DNA of 64,000 bases from Prevotella sp. (GTDB taxonomy: Bacteria > Bacteroidota > Bacteroidia > Bacteroidales > Bacteroidaceae). A program made the position numbers and the translations under genes. Positions 47,061-56,038 of this stretch are shown one piece after another. The notes below the pieces were generated by a model, which saw only the letters and a program-made list of their open reading frames with translations, made no database searches and was not told where the DNA came from. Location: the NCBI GenBank assembly GCA_017847725.1, contig JAGAXW010000019.1:1-64000 (forward strand), given 5' to 3'. The first letter of the stretch is position 1, and the number at the start of each line of letters is the position of its first letter.

Positions 47061-48419
47061 ATGAAAATCATCATCGGGGGAGCCGGCGCCGTAGGAAGAC
47101 ACCTGGCCAAACTGCTGTCAAAAGACCATCAGGACTGTGTGCTCATTGAGGAGCATGCCGACCGACTGGAAGGACTGGAGAGTAAGTATGACATCATGAC
47201 GGTACACGCTGCTCCGACCAGCATCCAGGCACAAAAGGAAGCTGGCGTGGAGAAAGCCGACCTCTTCGTGGGCGTGATGACCAACGAGAGCCGCAACATG
47301 AACGCCTGCATGATAGCACACGCCCTGGGCGCAAAGAAGACGGTGGCGCGTATCGACAACTTTGAATACCTGGCACCCAACCTAAAGCCGTTTTTCGAGA
47401 AGATGGGCATCAACTCGCTCATCTATCCGGAAGTGCTGGCCGCCATCGACATCACCAACGGACTGAAGATGTCGTGGGTGAGGCAGCGATGGGACGTCCA
47501 CGGAGGCGCGCTCGTCATGCTCGGTATCAAGCTGCGTGAGACCTGCGAGATACTCAACCGGCCACTGCGCGAACTGTGCGGACCCGACGATCCCTATCAC
47601 ATAGTAGCCATCAAGCGAGGCAACGAGACCCTGATTCCAGGCGGCAACGACGAGTTGTACGACAATGACATCGCCTATTTCATGACCACCCGCGAATATA
47701 TTCCCTATATCCGTAAAATATCGGGCAAAGAGCACTATGCCGACGTCAAGAACGTCATCATCATGGGCGGCGGCAAGACATCCGTTCGCGTAGCACTGAC
47801 GGCTCCCGACTACATGAACCTGAAAATCATAGAGATTGACGAGCAACGCTGCGAAAAGCTCAACGAACTGCTCAACGACGTAGACGCCATGGTCATACAC
47901 GGCGACGGGCGTGACCTCGGCCTGCTGCAGGAGGAGGGCATACAGAACACACAGGCCTTCGTGGCACTCACAGGCAATACGGAGACCAACATCCTGGCCT
48001 GCCTGACGGCCAAGAGACTGGGAGTGCGCAAGACCGTGGCGATGGTGGAGAACCTCGACTACGTGGAAATGGCCGAAAGCCTCGACATCGGCACCATCAT
48101 CAACAAGAAGACACTGGCTGCAGGACATATCTACCAGATGATGCTCGACGCCGACGTCACCAACGTACGCTCGCTGATGATGGTAGACAGCGACGTGGCC
48201 GAATTTGTGGCCGCAGAGGGGTCTAAGGTCACTAAGAACGACGTCAAGGACCTTGGCCTGCCATTCGGCGTGACCATCGGCGGTCTGGTGCGCAACGGTC
48301 AGGGCATCCTCGTCAACGGCAACACCCGCATCAAGGCCGGCGACTCCGTCATGGTGTTCTGCCACGAACAGAACCTGAAGAAACTGGAAAAATACTTTAA
48401 AGCCGACACCTTATGGTAA
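47061..48419 (+). CDS. trkA: Trk potassium uptake regulatory subunit TrkA
   Basis: A 452-residue cytoplasmic protein with two RCK repeats, each a Rossmann NAD-binding domain plus a TrkA-C domain. The first is MKIIIGGAGAVGRHLAKLL, the second NVIIMGGGKTSVRVALTAPD. It gates the TrkH channel in response to nucleotides. Its end overlaps the trkH start by 7 nt, indicating translational coupling. Confidence 0.94.
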   Translation: MKIIIGGAGAVGRHLAKLLSKDHQDCVLIEEHADRLEGLESKYDIMTVHAAPTSIQAQKEAGVEKADLFVGVMTNESRNMNACMIAHALGAKKTVARIDNFEYLAPNLKPFFEKMGINSLIYPEVLAAIDITNGLKMSWVRQRWDVHGGALVMLGIKLRETCEILNRPLRELCGPDDPYHIVAIKRGNETLIPGGNDELYDNDIAYFMTTREYIPYIRKISGKEHYADVKNVIIMGGGKTSVRVALTAPDYMNLKIIEIDEQRCEKLNELLNDVDAMVIHGDGRDLGLLQEEGIQNTQAFVALTGNTETNILACLTAKRLGVRKTVAMVENLDYVEMAESLDIGTIINKKTLAAGHIYQMMLDADVTNVRSLMMVDSDVAEFVAAEGSKVTKNDVKDLGLPFGVTIGGLVRNGQGILVNGNTRIKAGDSVMVFCHEQNLKKLEKYFKADTLW

Positions 48420-49873
48420 ACCTCAGGCTGATATACAAGATTATCGGTTCGCTACTATTCATGCTCGGCAGCTTGCTGCTGGTGTGTGCCGTCATCTCCC
48501 TGCTCTACAAGGAAGACGACCTCGTCGCATTCCTCTTGTCGGCCCTCTTCACCACTTGCTGCGGCTTCATCCTCAAATACCTGGGGCGCGATGCTGACAA
48601 CAACCTCGGCAGGCGCGACTCCTATCTGCTGGTCACCGTCACATGGGTGGTGTTCAGCCTCTTCGGCATGCTTCCCTTCATCATCAGCGGATATATTCCC
48701 AACGTCACCGATGCCTTCTTTGAGACCATGTCGGGATTCTCCACCACCGGTGCGACCATCCTCGACGACGTAGAGTGGCTGCCGCACGCCACCCTCTACT
48801 GGCGTTCACAGACACAATGGATAGGCGGTCTGGGTATCGTCTTCTTCACCATCGCCATACTGCCGTCGCTGGTGGGCAACGGCAGCATCAAGGTGTTCGC
48901 AGCCGAAGCCACCGGTCCGATGCGCTCGAAGATGCATCCGCGACTATCCACCACCGCCAAGTGGATCTGGACGGTCTATCTGGCACTGACCATTGCCTGC
49001 ACCCTCTCTTTCTATGCCGTGGGCATGGACTGGTTCGACAGCATCAACTACGCCATGACGACGACAGCCACAGGAGGCTTCTGCACACACAACGACTCTA
49101 CCCTCTTCTTCCAGTCCGCAGGCATCGACTACGTGTCCATTCTCTTTCAGTTTCTGGCTGGCATCAACTTCATGATGCTCTATACGGCAGTATTCAAGCT
49201 CAAGCCCCAAAGTCTGTTGAAGAGTTCGGAGTTCAAGCTCTACATCGTCATCATCGTAGCAGCAACGGCATGGTTCATGTACTTGCTGATGACACGCAAC
49301 GGCTACGGACTGGAACACGCATTGCGCTCAGCACTGTTCCAAGTGGTATCGTTCATCACCACCACAGGACTCTTCAACGACGATGCGTCGCAGTGGCCCC
49401 ACATCACGTGGGTCATCCTGGGCTGTCTGATGTTCGTAGGAGCCTGCTCTGGCTCTACCACCGGTGGATTTAAGTGTATTCGCATCGTCATGGTCTTCAA
49501 GGTGCTCCGCAACGAGTTCCACCACCTGCTGCACCCCAATGCCGTACTACCAGTCAAGATAAACGGCATTCCCGTGCCGCGCCAGCAATTGTCTACCCTA
49601 CTGGCTTTCTTTGCCATCTTCACCATTATGCTGCTGATTACAGCAGCGGTGATGATAGCCGCCGGCATCGACAACACCAACGCCATAGCCATCGCACTAA
49701 GCTGCATCAGCAATGTCGGGCCCTCGCTAAGCACTCAGATAGGTCCTGTCATGTCATGGAGCGAACTGCCCGAATATGTCAAGTGGATCTGTTCGTTCCT
49801 CATGCTTGTCGGGCGCTTGGAAATCATGTCGGTGCTGGTATTGTTCACCCATGAGTTCTGGCGAGACAACTAA
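48413..49873 (+). CDS. trkH: Trk potassium transporter membrane subunit TrkH
   Basis: A 486-residue inner-membrane potassium transporter with about ten hydrophobic helices and four pore loops, including SGFSTTGATILDDVE, TTTATGGFCTHNDS, ITTTGLFNDD and CISNVGPSLSTQIGP, whose glycines form the selectivity filter. FVGACSGSTTGGFKCIRI precedes the third or fourth loop as in the family. It ends directly against the convergent DUF2461 gene without spacing. Confidence 0.94.
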   Translation: MVNLRLIYKIIGSLLFMLGSLLLVCAVISLLYKEDDLVAFLLSALFTTCCGFILKYLGRDADNNLGRRDSYLLVTVTWVVFSLFGMLPFIISGYIPNVTDAFFETMSGFSTTGATILDDVEWLPHATLYWRSQTQWIGGLGIVFFTIAILPSLVGNGSIKVFAAEATGPMRSKMHPRLSTTAKWIWTVYLALTIACTLSFYAVGMDWFDSINYAMTTTATGGFCTHNDSTLFFQSAGIDYVSILFQFLAGINFMMLYTAVFKLKPQSLLKSSEFKLYIVIIVAATAWFMYLLMTRNGYGLEHALRSALFQVVSFITTTGLFNDDASQWPHITWVILGCLMFVGACSGSTTGGFKCIRIVMVFKVLRNEFHHLLHPNAVLPVKINGIPVPRQQLSTLLAFFAIFTIMLLITAAVMIAAGIDNTNAIAIALSCISNVGPSLSTQIGPVMSWSELPEYVKWICSFLMLVGRLEIMSVLVLFTHEFWRDN

Positions 49874-50572
49874 CTATTCGTAGTCGTCGATAACGTTATT
49901 GACAAAGTCCATCATCGGCTTGGCAGCCTGGAAGAGGGGAATGACTTTCTGTATCCATTTGTCACCGCTGAAGAATGTGTCGCTGACGCGACGCCAGCAG
50001 CAATAGTCCTTCTGTCGCAGATAGCGCAGGTGGGGATAGTCTTTGGGGAATCCTGCCGGACAGGTCTTCAAACGCTCCAGTCCGAAGCCCTGCTTGCTTT
50101 CCCATGAGGCAGTCTCAGGGGCTCCGAAGTATTTCTGGAAATCAGGGTTCTCTACACAGCGCAGCCATTCCTCCTCGTTGCCCATCATCTCGTTGCGACA
50201 GGAGGTAAGGATATTGGTGGGCAGCCAGTAACTTCCGCAGGCCACGAGACAGCCGTCAGGCTCCAAATGGATGTAGTAGCCGCCATGAAGCGACTTCTTG
50301 CCTTTGGCTGAGATGTAGGCTCCCAGGTGGCGCTTATAGGGCGACTTGTCCGGGGAGAAGCGCGTGTCACGATAGAAGCGATAGGTACAGTCTTTGACAG
50401 ACAGATGGGCTACCGAATCGTCGAAGTCGGCAATGCGCCCGATGAGCTGTGCCACACCGGCCTCAAAGTCCTGTCGCACGGCATCGTACTCGTCTTTGTG
50501 GGATTGAAACCAAGGACGGTTGTTGTTGGCCGCCACATCTTTTAGAAACTGTAATATTCGTTGAGTATCCAT
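49874..50572 (-). CDS. DUF2461 family protein
   Basis: A 232-residue soluble protein of the DUF2461 (TIGR02453-type) family: FLKDVAANNNRPWFQSHKDEY near the start, then YRFYRDTRFSPDKSPYKRHLGAYIS and GGYYIHLEPDGCLVACGSYWLP. No biochemical function is established to my knowledge. It is 6 nt after the DUF4435 gene, so the ATPase, DUF4435 and DUF2461 genes form one unit. Confidence 0.85.
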   Translation of the reverse strand: MDTQRILQFLKDVAANNNRPWFQSHKDEYDAVRQDFEAGVAQLIGRIADFDDSVAHLSVKDCTYRFYRDTRFSPDKSPYKRHLGAYISAKGKKSLHGGYYIHLEPDGCLVACGSYWLPTNILTSCRNEMMGNEEEWLRCVENPDFQKYFGAPETASWESKQGFGLERLKTCPAGFPKDYPHLRYLRQKDYCCWRRVSDTFFSGDKWIQKVIPLFQAAKPMMDFVNNVIDDYE

Positions 50573-50578
50573 TGTTTT

Positions 50579-51613
50579 TTACTGATTGTTCTGAATTGGT
50601 TCGGAGAAATACTGTTCTACGTCGTGGCAGATGTGCCGATACTGCTCTGCGTGCTGGTAGCCCGCATTTTTCTTGAGCATCTGACGGATGTCCTGCAGCG
50701 AGTGCTCGTAGCACGACATCTCGTTGCGCCGCTGGGTATGGTGGAGCGCTGTGCGTGCTATCTCGTCCTGGCGCTCCATACGCAGACGGTTGCACACCTT
50801 GTTGAGGATGGGCAACACGACATTGTCGAACAGATGATGGCCCTGTATATATAAATAGGTGGTCTGAGGGGTGACGCCGAGGGCCTTGATACTTTCCTTG
50901 ACCTTCAGGTACTCCTCTTTATTATCGGGGTATTCATGCTGCAACTGGCGCACCTTGTTGGCCACTTTGCGTCTAAGATTGTCGATAGACGGCTGAGGGT
51001 CGAACACGTTGAAGCCACCGGGATCGATTACACGGGTGAAATCGGACATGGAGAACTCGGTATAGTGTCCTGAGCGGTAGGCCCAGACGCTCCAGACGAA
51101 CAGGGGGAAGACGGCCTCTGAGTATTGGCGCAGATAGTCGTCGAAATCGAAGATGCGGTGGTCGTTCAGGGTAACGGCCACGCAGACGTCGTGCAGCGAA
51201 GGGGCATAGCACTGCAGGTTTTCTATGGCATAGGCATAGGTATGAAAGACATAAGCCTCCTCGAGCACCTTGCGCGACTGCTCCGTGATGCCCTGCAACA
51301 GATAATCGTAGTCGGCATCGACACAGGCAATCATATCGGGCCCGACGTGCCCGCCTATGAAATTCATAAGCACAGACTTCTTGCCACGCTCCAGTTTCTG
51401 ATGAGAAGGCAGCATGACTTCAAAATAGCGCTTGTCGTTTTCAAAGCGGCCCAACACGGTACGCCAGAAATAGATGTCGTCGTAACTCTCGACATAGGCG
51501 ACTATCCTACGCCGTGCCCGCTTCGATGTCAGCTGGTTGGCTGCTTCGAAGTAGCGACTGTTCAGATTATCTTTCAGGCGGTTTCCCTTCATCTTTCTGC
51601 CCCCGGCTTTCAT
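50579..51613 (-). CDS. DUF4435 protein, TOPRIM-like (PARIS AriB-like candidate)
   Basis: A 344-residue protein. RIVAYVESYDDIYFWRTVL (Glu42) and IACVDADYDYLL (Asp99, Asp101) match the Glu and DxD arrangement of TOPRIM-like nucleases, and YAIENLQCY is another DUF4435 block. DUF4435 proteins partnered with an ABC-type ATPase form the PARIS anti-phage system, where the DUF4435 protein (AriB) is the released nuclease. The ATPase gene lies 7 nt upstream here. A housekeeping role in Bacteroidales is the alternative, since the pair sits among core genes and not in an obvious island. Confidence 0.75.
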   Translation of the reverse strand: MKAGGRKMKGNRLKDNLNSRYFEAANQLTSKRARRRIVAYVESYDDIYFWRTVLGRFENDKRYFEVMLPSHQKLERGKKSVLMNFIGGHVGPDMIACVDADYDYLLQGITEQSRKVLEEAYVFHTYAYAIENLQCYAPSLHDVCVAVTLNDHRIFDFDDYLRQYSEAVFPLFVWSVWAYRSGHYTEFSMSDFTRVIDPGGFNVFDPQPSIDNLRRKVANKVRQLQHEYPDNKEEYLKVKESIKALGVTPQTTYLYIQGHHLFDNVVLPILNKVCNRLRMERQDEIARTALHHTQRRNEMSCYEHSLQDIRQMLKKNAGYQHAEQYRHICHDVEQYFSEPIQNNQ

Positions 51614-51620
51614 TCTCCCA

Positions 51621-52424
51621 CTACAAAGTAATATCAGTCACCTCTGTCACCTTGTCCATCCAGCCATTCATGATGACGGCAGGCGAATGGGTAGTCAGCA
51701 GAATCTGCACGTTGGGGTTCAGTTCGTCAATGAGGTCAATAAGGCGCTTCTGCCATTCGATATGCAGCGACACCTCTGGCTCGTCCATAAAGAGCACGTA
51801 AGGCTGCTGGTCCTCAACGAGCACGGTAAGCAGGATTGCCAGCATCTGTTTCTCACCACTGGATAGCTGGTAGGGCACCAGCGTCTCCCCTATCTGTGAG
51901 AAACGTATTTCATTCTCACTGCGGACAATCTTCTTACCAGTATCCTCAAACAGGTCGTCTACAATGTCCTGAAAACGCCGCTTGGGTTCCGACAACCGCT
52001 GGGCAGCATCCGTATTCCCCTGTTGCAGTTCAGCAATGATGCGGTTGCCGATGTTCACCTGATAGTCGAGATACTTACGCTGCAGATGGTACAACTGGAA
52101 GTCGAGGGCCGACATGATACGCGAGTCCACCAGATTCATGGTATCGGCATCGAGCACCGGACTGTCGAGCGACCGGATGATATCGAAGCGCACATGAGTG
52201 GCATCCTCCGGTTCTGCAGTGATATGCACTCCTTTGAGCAGGTGGTTCTGCAGGTCACCGTTGGTATTGATGCTGCGGAACACCTTGTTGAGAATGGTCG
52301 ACTTGCCGACGCCATTAATACCGCTGAGTATATTGACGTGCGGGTCCAGCCTCCACAGGATGTGTTTCTTCCCACTCCACAGTGAATCGATTTCTATCTG
52401 CTTGATATAAGATGCGTACTTCAT
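51621..52424 (-). CDS. ABC/SMC-type AAA ATPase (PARIS AriA-like candidate)
   Basis: The start is ATG 52424 (MKYASYIKQIEIDSLW); the frame upstream reaches into the divergent promoter region. The 267-residue ATPase has Walker A GINGVGKST (35-43), signature LSSGEKQ (187-193), Walker B VLFMDEPEVSL (210-220) and the switch His in LLTTHSPA (His246). It is of the small AAA_15/AAA_21 kind, with only a short helical insert between the halves. It lacks transport features. Pairing with DUF4435 suggests a sensor or scaffold role as in PARIS, where the ATPase holds the nuclease until triggered; it appears smaller than the AriA proteins I recall. Confidence 0.78.
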   Translation of the reverse strand: MKYASYIKQIEIDSLWSGKKHILWRLDPHVNILSGINGVGKSTILNKVFRSINTNGDLQNHLLKGVHITAEPEDATHVRFDIIRSLDSPVLDADTMNLVDSRIMSALDFQLYHLQRKYLDYQVNIGNRIIAELQQGNTDAAQRLSEPKRRFQDIVDDLFEDTGKKIVRSENEIRFSQIGETLVPYQLSSGEKQMLAILLTVLVEDQQPYVLFMDEPEVSLHIEWQKRLIDLIDELNPNVQILLTTHSPAVIMNGWMDKVTEVTDITL

Positions 52425-52446
52425 TGCCGTGTTACTTTTTATGTCG

Positions 52447-52484
52447 CAAATATACAATTTATTATTAAATAATTCGTACTTTTG
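52447..52484. promoter_or_regulatory. Divergent promoters for the ATPase unit and the EamA gene
   Basis: Minus-strand TATATTTG (52447-52454) faces the ATPase gene; plus-strand TACTTTTG (52477-52484) faces the EamA gene. The two -7 elements are only 22 bp apart, so the polymerase footprints overlap. Confidence 0.6.
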
Positions 52485-52504
52485 CAGGCGAAAAATTATT
52501 AATA

Positions 52505-53440
52505 ATGGAAAAAACGAATCATCAAGGGGCGCTGATAGCACATCTCAGCATGTTTGGCGCATGTGCCGGCTGGGGACTGATGGCTCCCGTCGGCAAGGAC
52601 GCGATGACCCACGGTTTCGACGGCATCACGATGGTTACCTTCCGCGTGGCAGGGGCCTGTCTGCTGTTCTGGATAGCATCGCTGTTTGCCAAGAAAGAGC
52701 ACGTCCCCACGAAAGACAAGCTGCTATTCATCGGGGCAGCCGTATTCGGACTGGTCTGCAACCAGTGCTGCTATACGATAGGACTGAGCATCACCTCGCC
52801 CATCAACGCCAGCATCGTCACCACGTCAATGCCCATCTTTGCCATGCTGCTGGCAGCGCTGATTCTCAAGGAGCCCATCACCAGCAAGAAGGCAATCGGT
52901 GTGCTGATGGGATGCAGCGGTGCGCTGATACTCATTCTCACGTCGGCAAGCCACGCAAGCGACAAAGTGGGCGACATCCGCGGCGACCTGCTGTGCCTCT
53001 TCGCCCAGTTCTCGTTTGCGCTCTATCTGTCGCTGTTCAATCCGCTCATCCGCCGCTACAACGTATTCACCATCAACAAGTATATGTTCTCATGGGCCAC
53101 ACTGATGCTGCTGCCCTTCACGTTCTTCCACGTGCGCGGAGTGGTCAGCCAGCCCATACCGGCACTGACATGGCTGGAGGTTGGCTACGTGGTGGTGGTA
53201 GGCACTTTCTTCGGCTATATCCTCACCATGATAGGACAGCGCGTACTGAGGCCCACCGTGGTGTCCGTCTACAACTACGTACAACCCATCGTCTCGGTGG
53301 CAGCCTCGCTACTGATGGGTATCGGTGTGCTGAAGCCCACCCACGCGCTGGCCGTCGCCCTGGTGTTCTGCGGCGTATGGCTGGTCAACAAGTCTAAGTC
53401 AAGAAAAGACATGGAGAGAGAAAAAAAGGTGACCGATTAA
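52505..53440 (+). CDS. EamA/DMT-family membrane transporter
   Basis: A 311-residue inner-membrane protein with ten hydrophobic helices in two EamA repeats (GWGLMAPVGKDAM...ALILKEPIT and DLLCLFAQFSFALYLSLFNPLI...VASLLMGIGVLKP). Substrates of this family are diverse (metabolites, amino acids, nucleotide sugars), so no specific role is assigned. The last codons, for KKVTD, lie within a terminator stem shared with the convergent FKBP gene. Confidence 0.86.
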   Translation: MEKTNHQGALIAHLSMFGACAGWGLMAPVGKDAMTHGFDGITMVTFRVAGACLLFWIASLFAKKEHVPTKDKLLFIGAAVFGLVCNQCCYTIGLSITSPINASIVTTSMPIFAMLLAALILKEPITSKKAIGVLMGCSGALILILTSASHASDKVGDIRGDLLCLFAQFSFALYLSLFNPLIRRYNVFTINKYMFSWATLMLLPFTFFHVRGVVSQPIPALTWLEVGYVVVVGTFFGYILTMIGQRVLRPTVVSVYNYVQPIVSVAASLLMGIGVLKPTHALAVALVFCGVWLVNKSKSRKDMEREKKVTD

Positions 53441-53457
53441 TAACGGTCACCTTTTTT
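53421..53457. terminator. Bidirectional terminator overlapping both stop codons
   Basis: An A-run, then GGTGACCG (53428-53435), an 8-nt loop, CGGTCACC (53444-53451) and TTTTTT (53452-53457). The two convergent genes overlap by 4 nt inside the loop, so each gene's last codons form part of the stem. Confidence 0.9.
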
Positions 53458-54042
53458 CTTATGCCAGAAGTTTTCCAGTCTCAAGTCAAATATCACATTG
53501 CTGTATGCCGGGATGACGTTCTGCTCATTCGCGCCATATCCCAACTGGTAGGGAATATACACTTTCCAATGGTCGCCCAGACGCATGTGCTGCACCGCTG
53601 TAGCAAAACCGTCAATCATACTGCTGACGGCAAAGGTAACAGGCGTGGCGACAGCCTCATCGAACTTGCCGCTATAGGTGCGGTCTATCTCCATACCGTC
53701 CGGATAGTGGACGGACGGCAGCAGTCTTCCCACATAGTGCACCTCGACAGAGTCGTTCCATTGCGGCATGGCCTCACCCACCCCGTCGCTCAGCTTCTCT
53801 ACGACGACATAGTCATAATACTGTGCGGAGAAAGAATTGTCCGGCTTGGTGAAGGTGGTATACAACTCCCAGGGTTCTCCTGCCGCTTTCTTTGCCTTTG
53901 CATCCTCTACCAACTTGATGAAATAGGCGTCGTTGGTAGTCTGCCAGTTGGGGAACTCGTCCACAATGGTAGTATCCTCTTCCTTGCAGGCCACCAGGCT
54001 GAGCACAGCTGCTGCACACCAAATGAGATATCTGAACTTCAT
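53437..54042 (-). CDS. FKBP-type peptidyl-prolyl isomerase lipoprotein
   Basis: A 201-residue lipoprotein with signal MKFRYLIWCAAAVLSLVAC, then KEEDTTI. The C-terminal half is an FKBP domain: DSVEVHYVGRLL, GMEIDRTYSGKFDEAVATPVTFAVSSMIDGFATAVQHMRLGDHWKVYIPYQLGYG and IPAYSNVIFDLRLENF. Some FK506-site aromatics are kept. It probably assists folding in the periplasm or at the outer membrane. It lies 18 nt after glyS and may be co-transcribed. Confidence 0.9.
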   Translation of the reverse strand: MKFRYLIWCAAAVLSLVACKEEDTTIVDEFPNWQTTNDAYFIKLVEDAKAKKAAGEPWELYTTFTKPDNSFSAQYYDYVVVEKLSDGVGEAMPQWNDSVEVHYVGRLLPSVHYPDGMEIDRTYSGKFDEAVATPVTFAVSSMIDGFATAVQHMRLGDHWKVYIPYQLGYGANEQNVIPAYSNVIFDLRLENFWHKKKGDRY

Positions 54043-54060
54043 GTGCTTGTCTATTTATTC

Positions 54061-55602
54061 TTATTGTAGTTTCTTTAACAGACTGACGATGCTCACCTTG
54101 TCCTCGATGATAGAGGCCAGCTCGCTGATGTTGACACGCTCCTGCTCCATCGTGTCGCGGAAGCGCAGGGTCACCTTGCCATCCTGCAGTGAGTCGTGGT
54201 CGACCGTGACGCAGTAAGGTGTGCCGATGGCATCCTGACGGCGGTAGCGCTTGCCGATAGAGTCCTTCTCGTCGTACTGGCAGTTGAAGTGGAACTTCAG
54301 GTCGTTGATGATTTCGCGGGCCTTCTCGGGCAGACCGTCTTTCTTCACCAGCGGCATGACAGCCAGTTTGACAGGAGCCAGTGCTGCGGGCAGTTTCAAG
54401 ACGACACGAGTCTCTCCATTCTCCAGTTTCTCCTCGCAGAACGAGTGGCACATGATGCTGAGGAACATGCGGTCCACACCAATCGAGGTCTCGATGACAA
54501 ACGGCGTGTAGCTCTCGTTGGTGGCGGGGTCGAAATACTTGATGCTCTTGCCCGAATATTTCTCGTGCTGCGAGAGGTCGAAGTTGGTACGCGAGTGGAT
54601 GCCCTCCACTTCCTTGAAGCCGAACGGCATCTTGAACTCGATGTCTGTGGCAGCATTGGCATAGTGGGCCAACTTGTCGTGGTCGTGGAAACGGTAGTTC
54701 TCTGCGCCGAAGCCCAGTGCCTGATGCCAGGCCATACGGGTCTGCTTCCACTTGGGGAACCACTCCAGCTCGGTGCCCGGCTGCACGAAGAACTGCATCT
54801 CCATCTGCTCGAACTCACGCATACGGAAGATGAACTGGCGGGCGACAATCTCGTTGCGGAAGGCCTTGCCAATCTGGGCGATGCCGAAAGGTATCTTCAT
54901 ACGTCCCGTCTTCTGCACGTTCAGGTAGTTCACGAAGATTCCCTGTGCGGTCTCGGGGCGCAGGTAGACCTTCATCGAGCCGTCGGCCGAGGCGCCCATC
55001 TCGGTAGAGAACATCAGGTTGAACTGGCGCACGTCGGTCCAGTTGCGCGTTCCACTGATAGGACACACGATTTCCTCGTCGAGGATTATCTGCTTCAGTT
55101 CGTCCAGGTCCGGTCCCTGCATGGCAGCTGCATAACGGGCATGCAGGGCGTCACGCTTCGCCTTGGTCTCCTTCACGCGCTCTGAGGTCTCCATATACTT
55201 GGCCTCGTCAAATGCGTCGCCGAAGCGCTTGCGAGCCTTCTCCACTTCCTTCTGGATTTTCTCGTCATACTTGGCTATCTGGTCTTCGATGAGCACATCG
55301 GCACGATAGCGCTTCTTGGAGTCGCGGTTGTCTATCAGCGGGTCATTAAAGGCATCCACGTGGCCAGAGGCCTTCCATATAGTGGGGTGCATGAAAATCG
55401 CCGAGTCGATACCCACGATGTTCTCGTGGAGCAGCACCATCGACTTCCACCAGTATTCCTTGATATTATTCTTCAGTTCCACACCGTTCTGTCCGTAGTC
55501 GTAGACAGCGCCCAGTCCGTCGTAGATGTCACTTGAGGGGAACACGAAACCGTACTCCTTGCAGTGGCTCACAATTTTCTTAAAAACGTCTTCTTGTGCC
55601 AT
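54061..55602 (-). CDS. glyS: Glycyl-tRNA synthetase (dimeric class II)
   Basis: The start is ATG 55602 (MAQEDVFKKIVSHCKEYGFVFPSS); a TTG four codons earlier was rejected. The 513-residue enzyme is of the alpha2, eukaryote-like type. Motif 1 region YDYGQNGVELKNNIKEYWW, motif 2 FGIAQIGKAFRNEIVARQFIFRMREFEQMEMQFF and motif 3 TSIGVDRMFLSIM are present, followed by an anticodon-binding domain (LAPVKLAVMPLVKKDGLPEKA). It charges tRNA-Gly in the cytoplasm. Confidence 0.95.
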   Translation of the reverse strand: MAQEDVFKKIVSHCKEYGFVFPSSDIYDGLGAVYDYGQNGVELKNNIKEYWWKSMVLLHENIVGIDSAIFMHPTIWKASGHVDAFNDPLIDNRDSKKRYRADVLIEDQIAKYDEKIQKEVEKARKRFGDAFDEAKYMETSERVKETKAKRDALHARYAAAMQGPDLDELKQIILDEEIVCPISGTRNWTDVRQFNLMFSTEMGASADGSMKVYLRPETAQGIFVNYLNVQKTGRMKIPFGIAQIGKAFRNEIVARQFIFRMREFEQMEMQFFVQPGTELEWFPKWKQTRMAWHQALGFGAENYRFHDHDKLAHYANAATDIEFKMPFGFKEVEGIHSRTNFDLSQHEKYSGKSIKYFDPATNESYTPFVIETSIGVDRMFLSIMCHSFCEEKLENGETRVVLKLPAALAPVKLAVMPLVKKDGLPEKAREIINDLKFHFNCQYDEKDSIGKRYRRQDAIGTPYCVTVDHDSLQDGKVTLRFRDTMEQERVNISELASIIEDKVSIVSLLKKLQ

Positions 55603-55633
55603 GTTTCTTTGCAAATTATTCAGATAATGGGTG

Positions 55634-55641
55634 CAAAGATA
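55634..55641 (-). promoter_or_regulatory. -7 element of glyS
   Basis: Minus-strand TATCTTTG, 32 nt before the ATG. No clear -33 TTTG is seen. Confidence 0.6.
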
Positions 55642-56038
55642 CTAAATAAAGCTGAAATAGAAAAGCATTTTTGGATGATTAACGCAGTTTGCCCGATAAA
55701 TAAAGGCAATTCGAGGAAACTTGAGGGAAGTCCGCAAGGTGCCACTACGCAAATTGAGGTGGATTGCGGAAAGAATTAGGTTTCCAATTCGGACTCGGCC
55801 TTGCCGCTTGCCAGAGCAAGAACCCCCGATAGCCCTATGTCAGATAGTTAAACTTTCTTAACGACCTGCGCAAATCAAGGCATTTCTCAGCAGTTCGAAC
55901 CGTTTTCACATTTTGCGTTTTTCTTTCCTTAATCTGCCGTGATTTGCATAGCAATTTATTCCCAGAATGGTATTACTTTTGCAGCCCGATTTTTAAAACG
56001 ATTAAGAAGCATCCCGCTGAGATGCACAGTAGCAACTG
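55642..56038. other. Intergenic region between glyS and the type III restriction gene
   Basis: No gene is recognised. It holds a plus-strand -7-like TACTTTTG (55974-55981) with nothing coding downstream, a hairpin at 56009-56025, and the stretch AGGTTTCCAATTCGG (55778-55792) that resembles sequence at the other end of the restriction cassette (AGGTTTCC and AATTCGG at 60821-60840, with 6 extra bases between). Confidence 0.5.
56009..56025 (-). terminator. Weak terminator after the res gene
   Basis: On the minus strand GCATCTC and GGGATGC pair around a 3-nt loop (one G-U), followed by TTCTTAATCG. The T tract is poor. Confidence 0.4.

Noticed and set aside
55564..55779. Plus-strand frame overlapping the glyS start
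   Set aside because: It runs antisense through the glyS start and promoter and its product shows no recognisable domain.
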